Source of the DNA: an uncultured Bacteroidales bacterium
Lineage (GTDB): Bacteria > Bacteroidota > Bacteroidia > Bacteroidales > Paludibacteraceae
Assembly (NCBI GenBank): GCA_946411385.1
Contig: CAMKDV010000009.1
Coordinates: forward strand, 62,001-126,000
Direction of reading: 5' to 3'
Length of the DNA: 64,000 nt
Shown: in pieces, positions 58,592-64,000 of the stretch
Layout of the letters: every line of letters starts with the position of its first letter
Position numbering within the stretch: position 1 is the first letter of the stretch
Notes under the pieces: model-generated
The model's input: the letters and a program-made list of their open reading frames with translations, nothing else
Told to the model about the DNA's origin: nothing
The model's database searches: none
Position numbers and translations under genes: made by a program

Positions 58592-59965
58592 TCAACCGAT
58601 AAGCGATTGCCGGATGCGGGTGAGCTGCTGCCCGAGCTCCACATTGGTGCGCAACTCGTCGCTCATGCTGTCCACCGCATGAATAACCGTAGCGTGCGTA
58701 CGATGGTAGTACTGACCAATCTCGATATTCGACATGCGCGTCATCTGCTTAGCCAGATACATGCATATCTGACGCACCTTAGCCACTTCCTTCTGCCTGT
58801 TGCGCTCCATGAGCGAGGTAAAGGACACATTGTACGCCTCGCATACGGCATTGGATATCTGCTCCAGATCCACCTCGCGCGGCTTGAGCTCGACGATGCG
58901 GCCTACCACCTCGCGCGCCAGATCCATATCAATCTCCTTGTTCATGAGCGTGGAATAGACGAGCAGCGATGCCAGAACGCCTTCCAGGTCACGCACATTC
59001 TCCGTAACATTGGCAGCAATGAACTCCACGATAGGTTCGGGCAGCTTGACGCCGTCGCGGTACATCTTCTTGAGCAGGATATTCTTGCGCAACGCATAAT
59101 CCGGCTTCGTCATCTCGGCAGCCAAGCCCCACTTGAAGCGGCTGAGCAGACGCTCCTCCAGGTCGTGCAAATCTTTCGGCGCCTTGTCGGAAGTAAGGAT
59201 GATCTGCTTCTGCGACTGCTGCAGATAGTTGAAGATATGGAAGAAAGTGTCCTGCGTAGCGCGCTTGCCCATGATATACTGTATATCATCCACGATCAGC
59301 ACGTCAATAGTCTGGTAGAACAGCAGAAAATCGGGTATATGATTGTGCGCAGCAGCATCCTGGTACTGGAGCTGGAAGGTGTTGGCGGTAACGTACAGCA
59401 CACGCTTCTGGGGCATCAGGCGCTTCACCTCATTGCCTATGGCGTTGGCGAGGTGGGTCTTGCCCACTCCGCTGCCGCCATAGATGAACAAAGGATTGAA
59501 TATATTCTTACCGGGTTGCTTGGCGATAGCCATGCCGGCTGTACGCGCAAGCTTGTTGGGTTCGCCCTCCACGAACGAGTCGAAAGTATACGACGCATTC
59601 AATTGGCTGTCGAACTCCGGGTCTTCACGAAGCTCGCTACGCTGCGCCAACATCTGCGGCACCACCGTATGCGAGACATCGGAAGGGATATTAACCGCTG
59701 CATCGGTATGCGAATCCACCTGCACGCTGTACTCCAGCTGCGTTTGCGGACCAAAGAAGCGATACAGCACCTTGGAAAGCAAAGGCAGGTAGTTCTCCTC
59801 GATATAATCGACAATGAACTGCGATTTGACCTGCAATACGAGCGTATCATGCTCGTAGCTCAACGCACGTATAGGCGCGAACCACATAGCATACACCGAA
59901 GAGGTGAGGTTGTCCCTCAGCACCTTCTGGCATTCCGCCCATACTATGTTCACATCTTTGTTCAT
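58592..59965 (-). CDS. dnaA: Chromosomal replication initiator DnaA
   Basis: 457 residues, full length. N-terminal domain I (VWAECQKVLRDNLTSSVYAMWFAPI), a short linker, the AAA+ domain with Walker A GGSGVGKTHL (near 160) and Walker B VLIVDDIQY, sensor motifs, and the C-terminal DNA-binding signature RTHATVIHAVDSM. Binds DnaA boxes and opens the origin. Single-gene unit with promoter at 60063 and terminator at 58559. Confidence 0.96.
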   Translation of the reverse strand: MNKDVNIVWAECQKVLRDNLTSSVYAMWFAPIRALSYEHDTLVLQVKSQFIVDYIEENYLPLLSKVLYRFFGPQTQLEYSVQVDSHTDAAVNIPSDVSHTVVPQMLAQRSELREDPEFDSQLNASYTFDSFVEGEPNKLARTAGMAIAKQPGKNIFNPLFIYGGSGVGKTHLANAIGNEVKRLMPQKRVLYVTANTFQLQYQDAAAHNHIPDFLLFYQTIDVLIVDDIQYIMGKRATQDTFFHIFNYLQQSQKQIILTSDKAPKDLHDLEERLLSRFKWGLAAEMTKPDYALRKNILLKKMYRDGVKLPEPIVEFIAANVTENVRDLEGVLASLLVYSTLMNKEIDMDLAREVVGRIVELKPREVDLEQISNAVCEAYNVSFTSLMERNRQKEVAKVRQICMYLAKQMTRMSNIEIGQYYHRTHATVIHAVDSMSDELRTNVELGQQLTRIRQSLIG

Positions 59966-60062
59966 GCGTTGATGGTTTTCCTTCGTTTTTGCTTTCCTGA
60001 CCGCCCTACCTCATTCGCATAGGGCGCAAAAGAAATCGGAGGCATTTCTCCGAAATCGATTG

Positions 60063-60094
60063 CAAAGGTACTACATTTTTTTCAAATTTCCAAA
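60063..60094 (-). promoter_or_regulatory. dnaA: dnaA promoter
   Basis: Minus strand TTTG (60094-60091) and TACCTTTG (60070-60063). The 371-bp gap 59966-60336 is AT-rich with one DnaA-box-like TTATCAACA at 60348-60356; I see no cluster of boxes, so an origin is not called. Confidence 0.78.
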
Positions 60095-60336
60095 TTTGTC
60101 GCTTATGACGATTTTTGGCAATTTGTGCACCTTGTGTGTTTTCAACTATTTACACGATGCGACATGAAATTCAGTCTTCCTGCAGAACGGTTTGTCGCAA
60201 CTGATTGATTTGTACGATACGAATATTTTTGCGACTTGCAAACTGCAATTTTCAACCTCATCAACCCTCCGATTTTTAGCATATCTGCACCGCCATTCAC
60301 TTTTTTATTATTTATAATTTACCAAAATAGACCTAT

Positions 60337-60840
60337 TCAAACCCGAGTTATCAACAGGCACGCATCGCCCTCCAATGTCCAGTCAGGAAGTGTGCAAACC
60401 TGCTGAAAACCTGCATGTTGGAACGCACGGAGCGACGCCACATTGGTCTGACGAGTCACGGCATACAATAAGCGAAAATGCAGAATACGAGATACATACG
60501 AAACCAGCTCCATCAGCGCCATGCTTGCCACACCTTGATTTCTGCAAGCGGGAGCCACATAGATTGCCACCGCCGCCTTCCTGTTCCTTACATCCACATC
60601 GTACAGATCGACGCATCCTACAGGCTCGTCGGAGCAGGACGAACAGATGATGAGGCGCAACTGACCGTCGCGATAGATATCGCCCGTGGTCTGCATGATA
60701 TAGCTGCGCAGATCTTCGCGGGAGAGCGGATTATGAGTACTGCTGTCCGGCCATGCCTCGGCATCGTTCTCCCAGGCATAGAGCAGCGGCAGATCGTCCG
60801 GCTCCACCTTACGCAAGCGTATGTCCTGACCGCCCGTCAT
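60337..60840 (-). CDS. GNAT-family N-acetyltransferase
   Basis: 167 residues. RLRKVEPDDLPLLYAWEND start and VAIYVAPACRNQGVASMALMELVSYV acetyl-CoA site, then NVASLRAFQHAGFQQ. Resembles the RimJ/SpeG-like group. It overlaps the HAD gene by 4 bp. Confidence 0.85.
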   Translation of the reverse strand: MTGGQDIRLRKVEPDDLPLLYAWENDAEAWPDSSTHNPLSREDLRSYIMQTTGDIYRDGQLRLIICSSCSDEPVGCVDLYDVDVRNRKAAVAIYVAPACRNQGVASMALMELVSYVSRILHFRLLYAVTRQTNVASLRAFQHAGFQQVCTLPDWTLEGDACLLITRV

Positions 60841-61259
60841 GAGAACAGGCGCTCCAGGAATGACTTACGCGGTGCTTTCTGCTCATCGCCGAAGTTCTGC
60901 ACATGCGGCTGAAGCGGCTGACCGCTGTGGATCATCTGGTAGATCACGCCCCAATCGGGCAGGCCGCCCAGGTTATGATCGTCGATGAACACATCCGCAT
61001 CCAGTTTGCGAGAGATACGCATGTCGGGCGTCTCCTCGGGGAAAGCGGCATTCACGGCATAGAACTCCAGTCCGCGCTCCTTGCAATAGTTGACGGCATC
61101 CTCCAGCAACTGCCCTTCGCGACAGGTATAGAGGATGATCTGACACATGTCCTCACGCTGGAGTTTTTTCAGGGTCTCGATAGCAAACGGGATAGGTTTG
61201 CCTATGGCAGGATACGCATGCGTAACAATCGTGCCATCAAAATCTACGGCTATAGTCAT
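60837..61259 (-). CDS. HAD-like hydrolase (BT0820 type)
   Basis: 140 residues. N-terminal DFDGTIV nucleophile motif, LYTCREGQLLEDAVNYC, and DVFIDDHNLGG acidic motif. Small cap-less phosphatase type found in Bacteroidales next to recR-region genes. Substrate unknown. Confidence 0.82.
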   Translation of the reverse strand: MTIAVDFDGTIVTHAYPAIGKPIPFAIETLKKLQREDMCQIILYTCREGQLLEDAVNYCKERGLEFYAVNAAFPEETPDMRISRKLDADVFIDDHNLGGLPDWGVIYQMIHSGQPLQPHVQNFGDEQKAPRKSFLERLFS

Positions 61260-61262
61260 AAT

Positions 61263-61763
61263 TTAATAGGTTGAATCAGGGTCTTTCTTACTCAGGTCTT
61301 CCTCGGTCTTGCGGGGATTGGGCTTGCAGAACACAAACGCCACTGCAGCGATGGCAGCCAGCCACATCATAGGCTGATAGCCACCCATCAGGATGTACGC
61401 CAGCACGCTGAACAGCATAGCCGAAGCAATGGCACTCGCGCGCAAACGCGCGTACATATAATACTGCCTGTATTTCTCGTACCCCTCTTCCATCTCGCTC
61501 AGGCGGCGGCATTTGGATTTGAACCAATACAGCGCACCCGGAATGATGCAGAGCGTATACAGGATGACGCAGTACTGGATGGCCATGCCCGCTTTGGTCT
61601 GCGGGTCGAACAGGGCAAGCGGACTGCCCTCACCGGCTTGGACACTCGCATAATTGGCGTACCACATCACACCCAGCAGCACGATGATCAGCGCATAGAC
61701 AAGGTAAAAGAACATCGTGAGCTCTTTTTCCATTTGTTCTGGAGTTGGTTTTTGTTCAGTCAT
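61263..61763 (-). CDS. Inner-membrane protein, four helices
   Basis: 166 residues with hydrophobic segments near 15-33 (LVYALIIVLLGVMWYA), 58-78, 105-120 and 125-142. A charged N- and C-terminus lie in the cytoplasm. Lies between recR and the HAD gene, a conserved Bacteroidales arrangement. Function unknown. Confidence 0.75.
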   Translation of the reverse strand: MTEQKPTPEQMEKELTMFFYLVYALIIVLLGVMWYANYASVQAGEGSPLALFDPQTKAGMAIQYCVILYTLCIIPGALYWFKSKCRRLSEMEEGYEKYRQYYMYARLRASAIASAMLFSVLAYILMGGYQPMMWLAAIAAVAFVFCKPNPRKTEEDLSKKDPDSTY

Positions 61764-61769
61764 AGTATT

Positions 61770-62396
61770 TTATCCGTTAAAAACTGTTCTGTTCAGTATG
61801 GAGCGTCCGAGCGTGATCTCGTCGGTATACTCCAGTTCGTTGCCGATAGCTATGCCCCTGGCGATGAGCGAGACGGTCAGGTCGGTCGTTTCCATGCCTG
61901 CTTGCTCCATGGCGTTGAGCATACGGCGGTAGAGGTAGAAGTTCGTCGTATCGCCTTCCATCGTAGTAGGCAAGGCAAAGATCACCTCTTTCACCTGGCC
62001 GCTGAGCACCCTTTCCACCAGTTTGTCCACCTCTATATCTTTCGGCCCGATACCTTCTACGGGCGAGATGACGCCGCCAAGCACATGATAGACGCCATGG
62101 TACTGACCGGTATTCTCAATCGACATCACGTCGCGGATGTTCTCCACCACGCAAATCGTTGCGTGGTCACGCCGCGCATTGGCGCAGATAGGGCATATCT
62201 CGGTATCCGAAATGTTGCGGCACTCTTTGCAGTAGTGCACCTCCTTCTTGAGGCGCGTCAGGGCGTCAGCAAAATGCTGCACATCCGCTTCGGGCTGGCG
62301 CAACAGATGGAGCACCAGACGGAGAGATGTCTTCTTACCCAGCCCGGGCAAGGAGGCAAACGCATTAACCGCTTCATCGAGCAATCTACTCTCCAT
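61770..62396 (-). CDS. recR: Recombination mediator RecR
   Basis: 208 residues, normal length. Helix-hairpin-helix start ([24 protein letters not shown]), the zinc finger [16 protein letters not shown], the Toprim domain ([16 protein letters not shown]) and a C-terminal Walker-like [16 protein letters not shown]. Acts with RecO/RecF to load RecA at gaps. Confidence 0.95.
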   Translation of the reverse strand: MESRLLDEAVNAFASLPGLGKKTSLRLVLHLLRQPEADVQHFADALTRLKKEVHYCKECRNISDTEICPICANARRDHATICVVENIRDVMSIENTGQYHGVYHVLGGVISPVEGIGPKDIEVDKLVERVLSGQVKEVIFALPTTMEGDTTNFYLYRRMLNAMEQAGMETTDLTVSLIARGIAIGNELEYTDEITLGRSILNRTVFNG

Positions 62397-62475
62397 CTTT
62401 TATCCTTTCACCTTTATCCTTTCAATTCTCACCTTTCAGTTTCCTTTCCCCTTTCAATTTTCACCTTTCATTTTC
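62397..62475. repeat. Purine-rich low-complexity repeat
   Basis: On the minus strand, imperfect GAAAGG(T)GAAAA/GAAAGGATAAA units tile the gap between the RelA/SpoT gene and recR and extend into the 3' end of the former (residues WKMKGEN). Slippage-prone simple sequence. Confidence 0.7.
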
Positions 62476-63896
62476 CATCTCGCGGGGATAACCCTGTACG
62501 GATATCTTTCGCGCATATTGATAGCATTGGGGCAGTCGCAATGGTGGATGCGTATACCTTTCGTCACGCTTACGAAGCCGAAGATCGGATCACCCGGCTG
62601 CGGATTGCAGCACTTGGAAAGCGCATAATCAACATTCTTTACATTGATATCCACCTCCAGCGCCAGGGCCGTATGGGTAACGGCCGGCACTATCTCACGC
62701 TGGGTGACGGGCGTATGCACGGCATCCAGGTCCATGTACAGCTCTTTGAGCCGCTGCACATCCTCCTTGCCGAGTGCCAGCTCCTGATAGAGGTCGGAAA
62801 CGGCTTTGTAGCCCAACTTGACCGCAAGGCGCGACACCTTGCTCTCGTCGTACTCTATCTTCCAGTTCTTGAAACGCCGCTCCAGCAGTTCTCTGCCTTC
62901 GGCAGCCTGCTTGTATTCAACCTCCTTGAGCGCCTGGCGTATCTTGTTCTTGGCGCGCGTGGATGCCACGAAGTTAAGCCAGTCGGGCGTAGGATGCTGG
63001 TTGGGCGAGGTACTGATCTCCACCTGATCGCCGTTAGCCAGTGCCTGACGTATACTGACATGCTGTCCGCGTATGCGTCCGCCCACGCAATGGCAGCCCA
63101 CTTCTGAGTGTATCGAGAATGCAAAATCCAGCACCGTGGCTCCCGCAGGCAGACGGCGCAAATCGCCCGTAGGCGTAAACACGTACACGCTCTGACGGTC
63201 GGTGTTCAGCCGGTTGCCGTCCACGCCCTTGTATGCCCAGTGAGCCGCCACACCTTTCTCCGCCACTTCGTCCATGCGCTTGGTACGAATCTGCACCTCC
63301 ACCCATTTGCCTTCAGGGCCGAGAACCGTGGTGTGCAGACTCTCGTAGCCGTTCTCCTTAGGTACGCTCAGCCAGTCGCGCAGACGCTTGGGGTTGGGCT
63401 GGTACATATCCGTAATGATCGAATACACCTGCCAGCAGTCCTGCTTCTCGCGCTCCAGAGGCGAGTCGAGGATGATACGGATGGCAAAAAGGTCGTAGAT
63501 GCGGTCGACATCACAATGCTGCACCTGCATCTTGTGGAAGATCGAGTGGATGGATTTAGGCCGACCTTTGATCGTAAAGACAAACCCTGCCTTGTGCAAC
63601 TTCTCCTCCAGCGGACCGATGAACGAGGCTATATACGCGTCACGCTCGGCTTTCTTGGCCGCCAACGAGTGGGCGATATACTTGTACTGAGTATAATTGG
63701 TGAACTTGAGCGCGAGATCTTCCATCTCGGTCTTGATCTGATACAAACCCAGCCGGTGAGCCAACGGAGCATGAAGCGCAGCGGTCTCGCTCGCAACATG
63801 CCTACGGCGGTCGCTATCACCCTCCTTGTCCAACTCACGAAGCAGAGACAACCGTTCGTTCAATATATCGTATAGAACCTTGTTACTATCTTCCAT
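62454..63896 (-). CDS. RelA/SpoT homologue lacking the HD and ACT domains
   Basis: 480 residues against ~730 for usual Bacteroidales Rel. It starts in the linker that follows the HD hydrolase domain (ASETAALHAPLAHRLGLYQIK). The synthetase domain is present (KGRPKSIHSIFHKM, IYDLFAIRIIL, EKNGYESLHTTVLG), then TGS (VYVFTPTGDLRRLPAGATVLDFAF), a helical part and a Cys-rich end (LSKCCNPQPGDPIFGF). A promoter lies just upstream and the sequence before the ATG is non-coding, so the short form looks genuine. It may make (p)ppGpp but not degrade it. Confidence 0.88.
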   Translation of the reverse strand: MEDSNKVLYDILNERLSLLRELDKEGDSDRRRHVASETAALHAPLAHRLGLYQIKTEMEDLALKFTNYTQYKYIAHSLAAKKAERDAYIASFIGPLEEKLHKAGFVFTIKGRPKSIHSIFHKMQVQHCDVDRIYDLFAIRIILDSPLEREKQDCWQVYSIITDMYQPNPKRLRDWLSVPKENGYESLHTTVLGPEGKWVEVQIRTKRMDEVAEKGVAAHWAYKGVDGNRLNTDRQSVYVFTPTGDLRRLPAGATVLDFAFSIHSEVGCHCVGGRIRGQHVSIRQALANGDQVEISTSPNQHPTPDWLNFVASTRAKNKIRQALKEVEYKQAAEGRELLERRFKNWKIEYDESKVSRLAVKLGYKAVSDLYQELALGKEDVQRLKELYMDLDAVHTPVTQREIVPAVTHTALALEVDINVKNVDYALSKCCNPQPGDPIFGFVSVTKGIRIHHCDCPNAINMRERYPYRVIPARWKMKGEN

Positions 63897-63968
63897 GTTT
63901 TACCTCCAAATAGTGCTCAAAAACTCGATTTTTTGTTAATTTCTGAAAATACCACTGCAAATTTTATG

Positions 63969-63999
63969 CAAAAGTAAAAAAAAATTTGCAAATATCAAA
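63969..63999 (-). promoter_or_regulatory. Promoter of the RelA/SpoT gene
   Basis: Minus strand TTTG (63999-63996) and TACTTTTG (63976-63969), about 73 bp before the start codon. The window ends here. Confidence 0.6.
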
Positions 64000-64000
64000 A

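Noticed and set aside
58586..60022. 478-codon plus-strand frame antisense to dnaA
   Set aside because: It is a mirror of the dnaA coding frame caused by codon bias; dnaA is certain on the other strand.
59966..60336. Chromosomal origin upstream of dnaA
   Set aside because: Only one DnaA-box-like sequence (TTATCAACA) is visible and there is no box cluster or clear unwinding element.
61638..63107. 489-codon plus-strand frame across recR and the RelA/SpoT gene
   Set aside because: It covers two well-defined genes on the opposite strand and the purine repeat; no domain is recognised.

Overview
The window is most likely the right-hand ~57.9 kb of a temperate siphovirus-type prophage, followed by ~6 kb of host chromosome from a member of the Bacteroidales. 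The host call rests on three things. Promoters throughout have the Bacteroidetes form: a TTTG box, a 20-bp spacer, then TAnnTTTG. Chromosomal genes resemble Bacteroidales homologues (dnaA, recR, a RelA/SpoT enzyme). Phage proteins belong to families familiar from gut Bacteroidales (DUF4494, HU-like proteins, fimbrillin-like lipoproteins). I did not assign a genus. Terminase, portal and replication genes are not visible, so the prophage probably continues to the left of base 1.

Layout. (1) 218-10236, plus strand: early or accessory genes. These are two DNA methyltransferases, an RtcB RNA ligase, a secreted small protein, a divergent double-HTH repressor, and an amidoligase followed by a class II glutamine amidotransferase. 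(2) 10551-29017, plus strand: virion assembly, running scaffold-like protein, decoration protein, major capsid, connectors, major tail protein, an initiator-type tRNA gene, chaperone, tape measure and a 2111-residue tail-tip protein. (3) 28994-39690, minus strand: a lipoprotein with its own promoter, then a ~10-kb operon of 24 mostly small genes, including a radical SAM protein, GNAT, ASCH and YopX proteins and four members of a repeated 'LMVGDW...HELQH' family. (4) 39691-40363: a control region with divergent early promoters, a candidate ~215-nt RNA gene and a second late promoter. (5) 40364-50410, plus strand: holin, endolysin, fibre and adhesin proteins, an HU-like protein, and a second copy of the secreted small protein. 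(6) 50366-56336: two fimbrillin-like lipoproteins (minus), a likely u-spanin, a metallopeptidase-like protein, a phosphoribosyltransferase-HAD fusion, two glycosyltransferase-like proteins and a VRR-NUC nuclease. (7) 56405-57875: tyrosine integrase (minus) and a repeat-rich segment abutting tRNA-Lys, the presumed attachment site. (8) 57876-64000: chromosome, all minus strand, with tRNA-Lys, a C_GCAxxG_C_C protein, dnaA, GNAT, HAD, a membrane protein, recR and a RelA/SpoT enzyme lacking its HD domain.

The control logic is unusually readable. Three early promoters share identical geometry, and two carry a perfect AATTAAA-N7-TTTAATT inverted repeat at the same place in the transcript; this is a good candidate operator for the double-HTH repressor. 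Two late promoters, upstream of the capsid module and of the lysis/fibre module, share boxes at identical spacing over 67 bp but lack a TTTG -33 box. The most unexpected items are a phage initiator-type tRNA (C1 x A72 mismatch, A11:T24, GGG:CCC anticodon stem) and a duplicated gene cassette. In that cassette the 5' H-type pseudoknot and 3' hairpin have changed their paired bases in compensatory fashion while keeping their loops. Two 23-bp tandem-repeat arrays each sit just upstream of a gene for a DNA-acting protein. I saw no insertion sequence, CRISPR array or reverse transcriptase.
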